A stretch of DNA of 64,000 bases, taken from Atlanticothrix silvestris CENA357 (GTDB lineage Bacteria; Cyanobacteriota; Cyanobacteriia; Cyanobacteriales; Nostocaceae). The notes beneath the pieces were generated by a model that was given only the letters and a program-made list of their open reading frames with translations, did no database searches and was not told where the DNA came from. Below are positions 26,871 to 36,164 of the stretch, in pieces. The stretch is from NCBI RefSeq assembly GCF_016056295.1, contig NZ_JAECZB010000001.1:1-64000 (forward strand), read 5' to 3'. The number at the start of each line of letters is the position of its first letter. Position 1 is the first letter of the stretch. The translations under genes were made by a program, and so were the position numbers.

Positions 26871-27608
26871 AATTTGCAGCGTCACCGATGCTTCTACTTG
26901 CTGTTCACCTCCAATTACAGGGGTGGAAGCATCTTGGTTAGCTAATTTCGCAGTTTCAGCACGGTATAATACAGGCGGTGGAGGTGGGCTAGCATTATCA
27001 ATTTTAATACTTACTACCTCTTTGGGCTGAAAACCGAGGGCACTGAAAACGGCATCCGCTTGCTGTCGAGCGTCTTGGGTAGCTTCTTTAAGTGCTTGTT
27101 TTTGAGCAGCGGCGATCGCTTCATCAGTAGCGACAAAACTAATACCATTAATTTGCGTTGCACCTGCTTTCACGACTTCGTCTAATAATGTACCAGCTCT
27201 ATCTGTGGCAACACGAAAACTTACGGTATTACTAGCTGCATATCCAGTAATTCGTTGCACATTATCTGTGTAGCTATAAACTGGGTTCAGGCGAATACCT
27301 GTAGTTTGTAATTTGTCTACATTCCGGCTTCTGAGTAGAGTTACTACAGCCGATGACCTGCGGGCTGCCTCTTGTTGTACTTCTTGTGCAGTTTTACCTT
27401 GAACCTCAACTCCTAAATTAACTTCCGACAGGGTTGTAGGAATTGCTTCCATACCCCGACCGCTAACGGTAAGAGTTCGCCACAATTTTTCTTTCTCTTG
27501 GGCTAGCCCAGGCTGGACAAAAATCACAAATAGCAGTATAGCTAACGGTAAAGTTTTCCAAAAATTCCCAACATGAAACTGAGAACCGGATAAAGCGGCT
27601 CGATACAT
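26862..27608 (-). CDS. SIMPL-domain (DUF541) periplasmic protein
   Basis: A 248-residue protein with an N-terminal signal peptide (hydrophobic core about 18-35, cleavage near GLAQ) and the SIMPL pattern: RTLTVSGRGMEAIPTTLSEVNLGVEVQG, then TTGIRLNPVYSY, then GYAASNTVSFRV. Proteins of this family include E. coli YggE, linked to oxidative stress tolerance; the molecular role is not known. It is convergent with ssb. Confidence 0.88.
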   Translation of the reverse strand: MYRAALSGSQFHVGNFWKTLPLAILLFVIFVQPGLAQEKEKLWRTLTVSGRGMEAIPTTLSEVNLGVEVQGKTAQEVQQEAARRSSAVVTLLRSRNVDKLQTTGIRLNPVYSYTDNVQRITGYAASNTVSFRVATDRAGTLLDEVVKAGATQINGISFVATDEAIAAAQKQALKEATQDARQQADAVFSALGFQPKEVVSIKIDNASPPPPPVLYRAETAKLANQDASTPVIGGEQQVEASVTLQISY

Positions 27609-27846
27609 AGGATTTACACTCCTTTTGAAAAGTATTTACAGATGCTTTTAATAAAACGTATCTAGCAATTATCAGTTAACTGTCAACTATTAATAGTCAA
27701 CAGCTATCACGAGATTTACACAACTCAAAGGCAATTGATCGATACGATTTGTATGTTTTTACTTTGTCATTGCCATAATCAAAAGTTGCAATGGTTACAT
27801 TTTTGGAAACTAAAAAAATTACACCAAAACTTGTGGAGATTTTGTA

Positions 27847-28260
27847 ATGGCATATTGGCTATTGAAAACTGAGCCAGAAAATTATTCCTACTTTGATTTA
27901 GAACGAGATGGCAGTAAAGTTTGGGATGGAGTTAACAATGCCCTAGCTCTCAAACACATACGTACAATGCTTCCTGGAGATTGGGCATTGATTTATCATA
28001 CAGGTAAAGAACGGCAGATTATGGGTGTAACAGAGATAGTCAATCAACCTTATGCTGATCCAGCATTAAATGAAATTAAACGGGTTGTTGTAGATGTGCG
28101 GGCAGTGCGAAGAGTTTCTCAACCTGTCACTTTAAGTCAAATCAAGCAATATGACAAATTTAGAGACTTTGACTTGCTAAGACTACCCAGACTTTCTGTA
28201 GTCCCAGTGTCTGAACTTTATTGGCAGTATTTACTTGAGTTGACAGATAGCACAAGTTAA
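27847..28260 (+). CDS. EVE-domain protein
   Basis: The 137-residue product is a complete EVE domain: AYWLLKTEPENYSYFDLERDG at the start, DGVNNALALKHIRTMLPGDWALIYHTG and GVTEIVNQPYADPA. EVE is related to PUA and YTH folds and binds modified bases in DNA or RNA; it also appears in restriction systems. No nuclease is adjacent, so a housekeeping role is more likely. GTGGAGA lies about seven bases before the ATG. Confidence 0.93.
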   Translation: MAYWLLKTEPENYSYFDLERDGSKVWDGVNNALALKHIRTMLPGDWALIYHTGKERQIMGVTEIVNQPYADPALNEIKRVVVDVRAVRRVSQPVTLSQIKQYDKFRDFDLLRLPRLSVVPVSELYWQYLLELTDSTS

Positions 28261-28347
28261 TTGGTGCTGTCAGCAGTGCTTATATGGTGATTTTATAGTT
28301 ACTTTCAGAAAAGAGTAAAAATAAAGAGAAGGATTTTCACAGAAAAA

Positions 28348-29826
28348 ATGCAGTTTTTAGGTTTAATTAACTTCTCTTTTCCTCTGCTGGCTAGCACAAC
28401 AGAAGCCGCAGACAGTTCAATGGTAATAGAAGCAGTGCTACTGAGCTTAGTGGTAATTTACCTTGCTAGCAAAGTTGGCGGGGAGTTATCCAACCGAGTG
28501 GGTTTACCTCCTGTCTTAGGTGAACTTGTAGGTGGTGTGGTAGTTGGTACCTCTGTTTTACATTTGTTAGTGTTTCCAGAAGGTGGCACAGACAGTTCTA
28601 GTTCTATGATCATGACTTTCCTCCAAACCACTGCTGGTTTAACCCCTGAAGCAACTCCAGCAGTGTTTGAAGCGCAGTCGGAGGTCGTTTCTGTTTTAGC
28701 AGAATTGGGTGTGATTATCCTGCTGTTTGAAATTGGTTTGGAATCGAACTTAAAAGACCTAATGGCAGTCGGTGTGCAAGCCTTTGTGGTAGCAGTGGTA
28801 GGGGTGGTAGTACCCTTTAGTGCCGGTACTATAGGTTTGATGACTTTGTTTGGTATCGATGCTGTACCTGCAATTTTTGCTGGGGCGGCTTTGACTGCCA
28901 CTAGTATTGGGATTACTTCCAAAGTGTTGACAGAATTGGGACGACTCAATTCTAAAGAAGGGCAGATTATTCTAGGGGCTGCCGTAATTGATGACGTATT
29001 AGGAATTATCGTTCTGGCTGTTGTTGCCAGTCTAGCTAAAGATGGCGCTGTAGATGTGGGTAAAGTCATTTATCTGATTATCAGCGCTAGTACCTTTCTT
29101 ATTGGCGCGATCGTCCTAGGTAATATTTTCAATAAAACCTTTGTAGCGATCGCTAATAAACTTAAAACACGAGGTGAGTTGGTAATACCAGCATTCATTT
29201 TCGCCTTTGTGATGGCATATATTGCCGCTGTTATTCAGTTAGAAGCAATTTTGGGAGCTTTTGCCGCAGGATTAGTTTTAGAGGAAACTGATAAGCGCAA
29301 AGATTTGCAAAGGCAAATCTGTCCCATTGCCGATATGCTAGTGCCGATTTTCTTCGTAACTGTTGGAGCAAAAACCGATTTAGGAGTGTTGAATCCAGCA
29401 ATTCCTAGTAACCAGGAAGGACTCATTATGGCAACTTTCCTGATTATCGTAGCTATTCTCGGTAAAGTGATCACAGGTTTCAGTGTGTTTGGCCAACCTG
29501 AAATCAACCGTTTAGCGATCGGTGTCGGGATGATTCCTAGGGGTGAAGTCGGCTTAGTGTTTGCTGGTGTCGGTGCTGCCAGTGGCGCTCTTTCTAAACC
29601 ACTGGGGGCGGCAATTATCATGATGGTTATCTTAACCACCTTTTTAGCTCCTCCCCTGTTGCGTTTCGTATTTCCTGATCCAAAAACTCTGGCCGCAGAC
29701 TCAGAGAAACTGATTTTAGATGGTGCTTCTGGAGCATCGATGGCAATAGAATCACCTCAGTTGATAGTGTCAGAATCAAATGATATTAGTAGTCAACAAG
29801 CTAAGCCAGATTCTTTGGAAAATTAA
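28348..29826 (+). CDS. Cation:proton antiporter (CPA2; NhaS3-like)
   Basis: A 492-residue membrane protein with about 12-13 hydrophobic segments between residues 20 and 440 and a short polar C-terminal tail. GLPPVLGELVGGVVVG and AAVIDDVLGIIVLA, with the ion-binding Asp pair, are typical of CPA2 exchangers. It resembles NhaS3, the thylakoid Na+/H+ antiporter of Synechocystis, in length and order. There is no C-terminal RCK domain, unlike Kef channels. Substrate (Na+ or K+) is inferred. Confidence 0.88.
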   Translation: MQFLGLINFSFPLLASTTEAADSSMVIEAVLLSLVVIYLASKVGGELSNRVGLPPVLGELVGGVVVGTSVLHLLVFPEGGTDSSSSMIMTFLQTTAGLTPEATPAVFEAQSEVVSVLAELGVIILLFEIGLESNLKDLMAVGVQAFVVAVVGVVVPFSAGTIGLMTLFGIDAVPAIFAGAALTATSIGITSKVLTELGRLNSKEGQIILGAAVIDDVLGIIVLAVVASLAKDGAVDVGKVIYLIISASTFLIGAIVLGNIFNKTFVAIANKLKTRGELVIPAFIFAFVMAYIAAVIQLEAILGAFAAGLVLEETDKRKDLQRQICPIADMLVPIFFVTVGAKTDLGVLNPAIPSNQEGLIMATFLIIVAILGKVITGFSVFGQPEINRLAIGVGMIPRGEVGLVFAGVGAASGALSKPLGAAIIMMVILTTFLAPPLLRFVFPDPKTLAADSEKLILDGASGASMAIESPQLIVSESNDISSQQAKPDSLEN

Positions 29827-30513
29827 TCAACATCTTGCTGTTCAAAGGGACTAGTGCCGCTACATGGAAGTCAAAAAGCTTTTATGCTCAGCTTTGTGGC
29901 TATTTTGGATGTAGCTTTATTTTTGCTGTGCTGCACTAGGATTTAGGGGTTGGGAACAGGGAAAATATTTCCCACAATCCAATACCCTATCCCTTTACTA
30001 GTCAATGGAAACTTCTATCCTTTAATTTCCGTCCCCTAAGTTAGTTTTTGTCTCATTCCTACTAGCATTCCGAATGTTATTTTTTTGCCAGTTATACCTC
30101 ATCTTCTAGTCATAATTTCGACATTTTTTAGTAATTAGGAAGTAGTAACTGCAAGTTTTATTACATCATTTACAAGTAGTTAAATTTTTTCACATAGGAT
30201 ATCAATTGCCGACAATCAAACAAATCAACATTCATCTTTGGCTAAGTCAAGTATCATCACCTGAGGTTGACTGAATGCGGTTAATTTTAGCGATTTTTGT
30301 CGCATTTGATGCTGTTCAGACAGAATTTTTATGCCCTGATAATAAAACACAACTAGAGGGCATCGTAGAAATTTACGCAGTTAATTGCATTGTGATAACA
30401 GCATAGAAATCAAAAAAATATCAGATCTTTAAGATTAGGTGATGATGGTGTGACGATTTACCAATATGTTGAAATATTGACGGCCCCATGAACGTGAATT
30501 AGGAGAAAAGACT
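29827..30513. other. Long leader region upstream of amiC1
   Basis: The first 110 bases hold a hairpin-like element (29851-29939). The last 330 bases are recognisably related to the region before amiC2, so a promoter and leader were duplicated with the gene. The part from 30440 to the start codon is nearly identical in both. Confidence 0.6.
29851..29939. repeat. Possible miniature inverted-repeat element
   Basis: The ends CTAGTGCCGC and, inverted, CTAGTGCAGC bracket 89 bases. The interior is AT-rich with several AGCTTT-type inverted motifs. No clear target duplication is seen, so it might be a terminator-like hairpin of the antiporter gene instead. Confidence 0.3.
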
Positions 30514-32391
30514 GTGAAATTACACTGGTTACTACCCAGTACTATTGGAACTATCTTCTTAGTATCATCGCCTGCTGTAGCAGCGAAACTAGAATCTTGG
30601 CGTTTTGATAGTAATCAAAACCGTCTAGAAATTAATACTTCCGGGGCTGTTCAACCTCAGGCACAACTTGTTTTCAACCCTACACGTTTAGTAATTGATT
30701 TACCAGGTACTATATTCGGGCGATCGCAGTTAACGCAACAGGTAGGCGGGGCGATTCGTAATATTCGTGTGGGACAGTTTGACCCGCAAACAACACGCAT
30801 AGTTGTCGAACTTTCTCCTGGTTATACCCTTGACCCCAATCAAGTAAAATTTGTCGGCGTTACAGCCAGTCGTTGGACAGTACAATTACCAACCCCAAAA
30901 GCACAGCAAGCAGAGTCTCCTCCCAGAGATATTTACAATGTGGTCACTATTGACTCTGATACCAAACCGGAGTTCTCTAATAATGTTGTCAGTGCCGCAC
31001 CAGGAACAACTCAAATTGAGAAATTACAAGTAACAGGGGACGGATTTTTTATCCGTACTAATGGCGGCAAGCCCCAAGTGAAAGTAAATCGAAGCAGCGA
31101 TCGCGCTACTATTTTCATGGATATCTCTGGCGCAACTTTATCCTCACAGTTGGCGCAACGAAATGAAGTATCAATTAACAAATATGGTGTGAACAGCGTT
31201 GGATTTACCCAGTTGCGAACCCAACCATCTGCTGTTCGCATGACTTGGCGAGTAGACAAAAATAGCCCAGACTGGCGGGTAAGTCAAAGTAGTGCTAGTG
31301 GTTTAGTAGTTTTGCCCAGTCGTGTGGTCAGATTACCTAGCAATAATCAAAACGACTCACAAACAGATCAGCCAAAACTTCCCATTGTTTCCAACAGACC
31401 ATCTGCTAACAACTCACCAGCAACTATTCAAGCTGTAGAATTGGCTAACAATGGTACACAATTACTTATTAGATCTAACCAACCTGTATCTGCTACCAGT
31501 GGGTGGGACAGATCCTCTGGTCTATTCCGTATTGCAATTACCAATGCTAACTTAGCTGCCAATGTTACAGGCCCTACTTTTAATGCCAATAGTCCTATTC
31601 TGCGGGTGCGTCTGCAAAAACAAGAACCCAACACTGTGATTGTCTTGGTACAACCAGCAGCAGGAGTACAAATTGGCCAACTAAATCAAATCAGCGACCA
31701 GCAGTTGGCTCTACAATTACAAGGTTCTCGTCGAGTTGCTGTTGCCCCTGGCACGCCTCCTTTACCTCCACTTCAAGGACAATTACCAGTTCCAACAGAT
31801 AGAATCCAGCCAACCCAACCAACCCAGCCACAGCCTAGTCCAATTCCTAGAGGAAGAGTAGTAGTGATGATTGACCCAGGACACGGTGGCAAAGATCCAG
31901 GAGCAGTTGGTATTGGAGGAACGCGTGAAAAGGATATAATTCTGCCTATTAGCAAACGAATAGCACAAGTTTTGCAGCAAAATGGCGTGCAAGTAAAAAT
32001 GACACGCGACTCCGATTATTTCGTCAGCTTACCGGGAAGAGTGAATTTAGCCGAAAAAGCTAACGCTGATGTATTTATTAGTATCCATGCTAACTCCCTT
32101 GGTCTTGGTCGTCCAGATGTTAGTGGTTTGGAAACGTATTATTACGACAGTGGTCTGAGCTTGGCTCGTGCCGTCCATAACAGTATTCTCCGAAGTGTGA
32201 ATGTTAAAGATAGGGGAGTGCGGCGAGCCAGATTTTACGTGCTCAGAAAAAGCTCCATGCCCTCTATTCTCGTAGAAACAGGTTATTTAACTGGTCGAGA
32301 GGATATCGCTAAATTAAGAAGTTCAGCTTACCAAAATCAGATGGCAGATGCGATCGCTCGTGGTATTCTCCAGTACCTCAAACGAAAATAA
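30514..32391 (+). CDS. amiC1: N-acetylmuramoyl-L-alanine amidase, AMIN type (AmiC1-like)
   Basis: A 625-residue periplasmic amidase with a signal peptide (about 1-23), three AMIN-like segments (about 25-125, 165-265, 305-395) that target peptidoglycan, a Pro/Gln linker, and an Amidase_3 domain (about 448-622). Zinc and catalytic residues are present: His457, Glu472, His525 and Glu588. In Anabaena sp. PCC 7120 the tandem amiC1 and amiC2 (alr0092, alr0093) drill nanopores in septal wall for cell-cell communication and are needed for heterocyst differentiation. The start is GTG with AGGAG eight bases upstream, as in amiC2. Confidence 0.92.
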   Translation: MKLHWLLPSTIGTIFLVSSPAVAAKLESWRFDSNQNRLEINTSGAVQPQAQLVFNPTRLVIDLPGTIFGRSQLTQQVGGAIRNIRVGQFDPQTTRIVVELSPGYTLDPNQVKFVGVTASRWTVQLPTPKAQQAESPPRDIYNVVTIDSDTKPEFSNNVVSAAPGTTQIEKLQVTGDGFFIRTNGGKPQVKVNRSSDRATIFMDISGATLSSQLAQRNEVSINKYGVNSVGFTQLRTQPSAVRMTWRVDKNSPDWRVSQSSASGLVVLPSRVVRLPSNNQNDSQTDQPKLPIVSNRPSANNSPATIQAVELANNGTQLLIRSNQPVSATSGWDRSSGLFRIAITNANLAANVTGPTFNANSPILRVRLQKQEPNTVIVLVQPAAGVQIGQLNQISDQQLALQLQGSRRVAVAPGTPPLPPLQGQLPVPTDRIQPTQPTQPQPSPIPRGRVVVMIDPGHGGKDPGAVGIGGTREKDIILPISKRIAQVLQQNGVQVKMTRDSDYFVSLPGRVNLAEKANADVFISIHANSLGLGRPDVSGLETYYYDSGLSLARAVHNSILRSVNVKDRGVRRARFYVLRKSSMPSILVETGYLTGREDIAKLRSSAYQNQMADAIARGILQYLKRK

Positions 32392-32983
32392 GTAATTTTG
32401 GGATAGGAGATTTAGACAAAACCTCTACTGTTGACTACTTTTATCTAATTTAGTGACCTTGATAACAGTAATTACACTAGTATTCGTGACAGAAAGAGAA
32501 TCTACAGTACTGACACGGATTAAAATCCATGCAATAGTAATAAATCTCATCTATAGCACTTGACAAAAACAGCCATGAATATTGGGAACAATATCGGTGT
32601 GTAGCTGTCACCAGCTTTACTACGAAATTTGACAGTAGTGGTAATTTTTTTAGCAGTGCATCAATTACAGCCAATCAAACACTTCAACACCAATCCCTGC
32701 TTGATCTTAAATGTGATTGACTGGGATTGACTGTGTATGGTTAATTTTGATTAGCTTTTGTTTGGTGTGATCTAAATGTCGTGTGGTCAGAATTTTTATG
32801 TGATCTACAGCATGGCAAAATTACAGGGGCGTGCTAAAATTTTACACCATTAGCTATGCCCCTAATACCAGTAAAAATTATTTTGCTGCATCAAAGCTAA
32901 TGTTTGCTCGGTGACGGTGTGAGAATTTACCAATATGTGGAAATATTGACGGTTCCCATGAACTCGAATCAGGAGAAAAGACT
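32392..32983. other. Leader region of amiC2
   Basis: The last 330 bases match the region before amiC1 in order (ATCAATTxC...CAATCAAACA, GGTTAATTTT, CAGAATTTTTATG, then the near-identical leader from about 32910). No gene is credible on either strand. Confidence 0.6.
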
Positions 32984-34909
32984 GTGAAATTACACTGGTT
33001 ATTACCCGGTACTATTGGAACTATCTTCTTACTATCGTCGACGGCAATGGCTGCGAAATTGGAATCTTGGCGTTTTGATAGTAATCAAAATCGTCTGGAA
33101 ATTAATACTTCCGGGGCTGTTCAACCCCAGGCACAACTTGTTTTCAACCCTACACGTTTAGTAATTGATTTACCAGGCACTATATTCGGGCGGTCGCAGT
33201 TAACGCAACAAGTCGGTGGGGCAATTCGTAATATTCGTGTGGGACAGTTTGACCCGCAAACAACGCGCATAGTTGTCGAACTTTCTCCTGGTTATACCCT
33301 CGACCCCAACCAAGTAAAATTTGTCGGCATGAGCGCTAGCCGCTGGATGGTACAGTTACCAACCCCAAAACCTGAAGGTGTAGCTTCATCCCCAAAACTA
33401 GCATTGGGGGCAGAAGAACCATCTAATCCCTCAGAAAACCCTACAAGGGCATCTGCTCCAGCGCTGTCCCCCAGAAGTATTTACAATGTAGTGACAACTA
33501 AGCCAGTCACGCCAATTACTAACCAAGAAACAGTTGTCAAAACCGCAGCATCTGTAACTCAAGTTGAGAATTTACGAGTTACAGGCGATGGTTTTTTTGT
33601 TCGCACCAATGGTGGTAATCCTCAGATTCAGGTAAATCGCAGTGGGGACAAGAAGACAATTAATGTTGATATTTCTGGTGCATCTTTATCACCTAATCTA
33701 GAGCAACAGGATTTACCGATTAATCGTTACGGTGTTAGCCGTATTCAATTCACCCAACTGCAAAACAAACAACCAACTGTTCGCATGACACTACAGGTGG
33801 ACAAAAATAGTCCAGACTGGCGAGCAAGCACGAGCAGTATAGGTGGGTTTGTGGTTCTACCCAATCGCACCACTGGCAGATTACCCAGAGATAATGACCT
33901 TAGTCCTACAGCATCTACTAGCGGCTCACCCACAACCATTCAGTCTGTGGAATTGGCTGGCAATAATGGTACGCAACTTCTGATTCGAGCCGACCAGCCA
34001 TTATCTGCTAAAGGTGGTTGGGATAGATCTTCTGGTTTATACCGTATTGTTATTGATAATGCTAAGTTATCTCCTAGAGTTACAGGCCCCGCTTTTGATG
34101 CTACTAGTCCTATTCTGCGGGTGCGTCTGCAATCACAAGAACCTAATACAGTCATTATTTTTGTTCAACCAGCGGCGGGTGTACAAATTGGGGAACTTAA
34201 CCAAGTCGGCGACCAATTACTGGCTCTGCAACTACAGCGTTCTCGTCAGATAACACCGCCAGTTGCTTTACCGCCTCTATTACCACCAAACCAAGCTCAA
34301 CTAACAGACCCAAATATAGAAAATCCTCGCCCCATATCACAGCCAGCACCACGTTCTCCAGCTCCTAGAGGAAAATTGTTAGTAGTTATTGACCCAGGAC
34401 ATGGGGGTAAAGACCCAGGCGCTCCCGGTCTAGGTGGACTACTAGAAAAGGATGTAGTCTTGCCAATAGGCAAAAGAATCGCGTCTATTTTAGAGCAAAA
34501 TGGTGTACAAGCAGTACTCACACGGGATTCTGACTATTTTGTAGAACTTCAGGGACGGGTAGACATTGCTGAGCGAGTGAATGCGACTTTGTTTGTTAGT
34601 GTCCACGCTAATTCGGTTGATGGTCGCCCTGATGTCAATGGCTTAGAAGTTTACTATTACGATAGTGGTTATGCTCTAGCTGAAGCAGTCCGCAGTAATA
34701 TTCTTCAAAATATTGGTACTCTCAAAGACCGAGGAACGCGCAAAGCTAGATTCTACGTTCTAAGAAAAAGTTCTATGCCGTCGATTTTAGTAGAAACAGG
34801 TTATATGTCTGGTCGAGAAGATAATCCCCGCTTGGGAACACCCGAATACCAAAATCAGATGGCAGAGGCGATCGCTTATGGTATTCTCAATTACTTAAAG
34901 CAAAGATAA
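32984..34909 (+). CDS. amiC2: N-acetylmuramoyl-L-alanine amidase, AMIN type (AmiC2-like)
   Basis: A 641-residue paralogue of the preceding gene with the same order: signal peptide, three AMIN-like segments, linker, Amidase_3. Metal and catalytic motifs are kept (DPGHGG, GGLLEKD, SVHAN, LVETGYM). The first 115 residues are almost identical to AmiC1, even at silent codon positions, while the middle and linker have diverged; residues about 125-160 contain an insertion. The GTG start overlaps the TGA of a ten-codon upstream frame. By analogy with Anabaena it is the septal nanopore amidase; the two may act together. Confidence 0.92.
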   Translation: MKLHWLLPGTIGTIFLLSSTAMAAKLESWRFDSNQNRLEINTSGAVQPQAQLVFNPTRLVIDLPGTIFGRSQLTQQVGGAIRNIRVGQFDPQTTRIVVELSPGYTLDPNQVKFVGMSASRWMVQLPTPKPEGVASSPKLALGAEEPSNPSENPTRASAPALSPRSIYNVVTTKPVTPITNQETVVKTAASVTQVENLRVTGDGFFVRTNGGNPQIQVNRSGDKKTINVDISGASLSPNLEQQDLPINRYGVSRIQFTQLQNKQPTVRMTLQVDKNSPDWRASTSSIGGFVVLPNRTTGRLPRDNDLSPTASTSGSPTTIQSVELAGNNGTQLLIRADQPLSAKGGWDRSSGLYRIVIDNAKLSPRVTGPAFDATSPILRVRLQSQEPNTVIIFVQPAAGVQIGELNQVGDQLLALQLQRSRQITPPVALPPLLPPNQAQLTDPNIENPRPISQPAPRSPAPRGKLLVVIDPGHGGKDPGAPGLGGLLEKDVVLPIGKRIASILEQNGVQAVLTRDSDYFVELQGRVDIAERVNATLFVSVHANSVDGRPDVNGLEVYYYDSGYALAEAVRSNILQNIGTLKDRGTRKARFYVLRKSSMPSILVETGYMSGREDNPRLGTPEYQNQMAEAIAYGILNYLKQR

Positions 34910-35058
34910 AAATACAACTAGAGTAAAGTTATAGTGCAAATTACTAATTAAAGAGGTGGTATTTAGACTGCTGTTGTATACAGAATTTTGTGGTCAGTTA
35001 ACCAAATGTCTGCTAGATTCTGTATTTTAAATCCAACAACCTAAATTAATATCTGCCT

Positions 35059-35925
35059 GTGTATTCATCTTCCATCCTTGACGGTAATCTTTACGATTTC
35101 TCCGATAAAGAACCTCAACGTGCCCCAATCGGTGTTTTTGACAGTGGTGTGGGTGGGTTAACGGTATTGCGACAACTCTATCGGCAACTACCCAATGAAT
35201 CAATTATCTACTTTGGAGATACAGCTAGACTTCCTTATGGCATTCGTTCACAAACAGAAATTTTACAGTTTGTGCGCGAAATTATCGTTTGGCTGCAACA
35301 GCAAGGCGTAAAAATGGTGATTATGGCTTGTAACACCAGCTCTGCCTTAGCACTAGAAATAGTGCGCGAGGAATTTAGCATCCCAATTTTGGGAGTTATC
35401 CTTCCAGGAGCAAGAGCAGCAGTGCAACAAGGAAAGCGTATTGGTGTGATTGCTACCCCAGCAACAGCAAAGAGTAATGCCTATCGACATGCCATTTTGG
35501 AAATTGATCCGAATGTCCAAGTTTGGCAAGTCGGTTGTCCTGAATTTGTACCATTGATTGAGCAGAATCGCATTCACGACCCCTACACTACCGAAGTCGC
35601 ACGTTCTTATCTGGAGCCTTTACTACAGCAAGAAATTGACACCTTAGTCTACGGCTGTACCCATTATCCCCACCTTGCACCAGTACTGCGATCGCTTCTC
35701 CCTTCTCAAGTTAAACTAGTTGACCCAGCTGTTCATACTGTGACAGCTTGTGCCCAAGAACTTGAACTACTTGACTTAACCAATACTCATCCCCCACTAC
35801 CAACTCGCTTCGTTGTCAGTGGTTGTCCACAACAATTTGCTCAGTCTGGAGTGCAATGGCTAGGTTGTACTCCAATGGTTGAAGTCGTGGACTTTACTGA
35901 TGTCGTTGTCTCTCAACTTTATTGA
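35059..35925 (+). CDS. murI: Glutamate racemase MurI
   Basis: This 288-residue enzyme supplies D-glutamate for the peptidoglycan stem peptide. The substrate motif IGVFDSGVGGLTVLRQL and both catalytic cysteines, Cys91 (ACNTSS) and Cys200 (GCTHYP), are present. It starts with GTG, follows amiC2 on the same strand by about 150 bases, and adds to the wall-synthesis theme of this stretch. About 20 extra residues lie before the usual N-terminus. Confidence 0.96.
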   Translation: MYSSSILDGNLYDFSDKEPQRAPIGVFDSGVGGLTVLRQLYRQLPNESIIYFGDTARLPYGIRSQTEILQFVREIIVWLQQQGVKMVIMACNTSSALALEIVREEFSIPILGVILPGARAAVQQGKRIGVIATPATAKSNAYRHAILEIDPNVQVWQVGCPEFVPLIEQNRIHDPYTTEVARSYLEPLLQQEIDTLVYGCTHYPHLAPVLRSLLPSQVKLVDPAVHTVTACAQELELLDLTNTHPPLPTRFVVSGCPQQFAQSGVQWLGCTPMVEVVDFTDVVVSQLY

Positions 35926-35935
35926 GACTTTTCTA

Positions 35936-35981
35936 GTCAATAGTCAATGGGTAAGAACTCTTAAAACTATTGACTATTGAC
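35936..35981. repeat. STRR-type inverted repeat between convergent genes
   Basis: GTCAATAGTCAAT (35936-35948) pairs perfectly with ATTGACTATTGAC (35969-35981). It lies between murI and the small minus-strand gene, and runs into the end of the latter. It may work as a two-way transcription barrier. Confidence 0.7.
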
Positions 35982-36164
35982 TACCTCAGTTACTTGTGAT
36001 GTTACCGTGACATTTTGCGAATCATTTCCTTTAGTAGTCGTAGGAAAACTTCTAGGAGCAGATTTTCGTCCGGTTCGTTTTGCTAGCGCTAACAACAGAT
36101 AAACTGCGAACAAATATCCAGCAGCTAGAATAAAAATCATCATAGGCATATTTCCGTAAATCAT
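35967..36164 (-). CDS. Small single-pass membrane protein, 65 aa
   Basis: A hydrophobic segment at residues 7-28 is followed by a basic stretch (AKRTGRKSAPR) and a polar tail. This is the form of a small inner-membrane protein with a cytoplasmic C-terminus. The last codons are formed by the STRR repeat, so the tail may vary between strains. A small gene in the same place is found in Anabaena as I remember it. Function is unknown. A Met six codons in is an alternative start. Confidence 0.6.
   Translation of the reverse strand: MIYGNMPMMIFILAAGYLFAVYLLLALAKRTGRKSAPRSFPTTTKGNDSQNVTVTSQVTEVVNSQ

Noticed and set aside
28458-29069. 203-codon frame antisense to the antiporter gene
   Set aside because: Low-complexity Thr/Pro/Ser/Ala content typical of the reverse of a hydrophobic gene.
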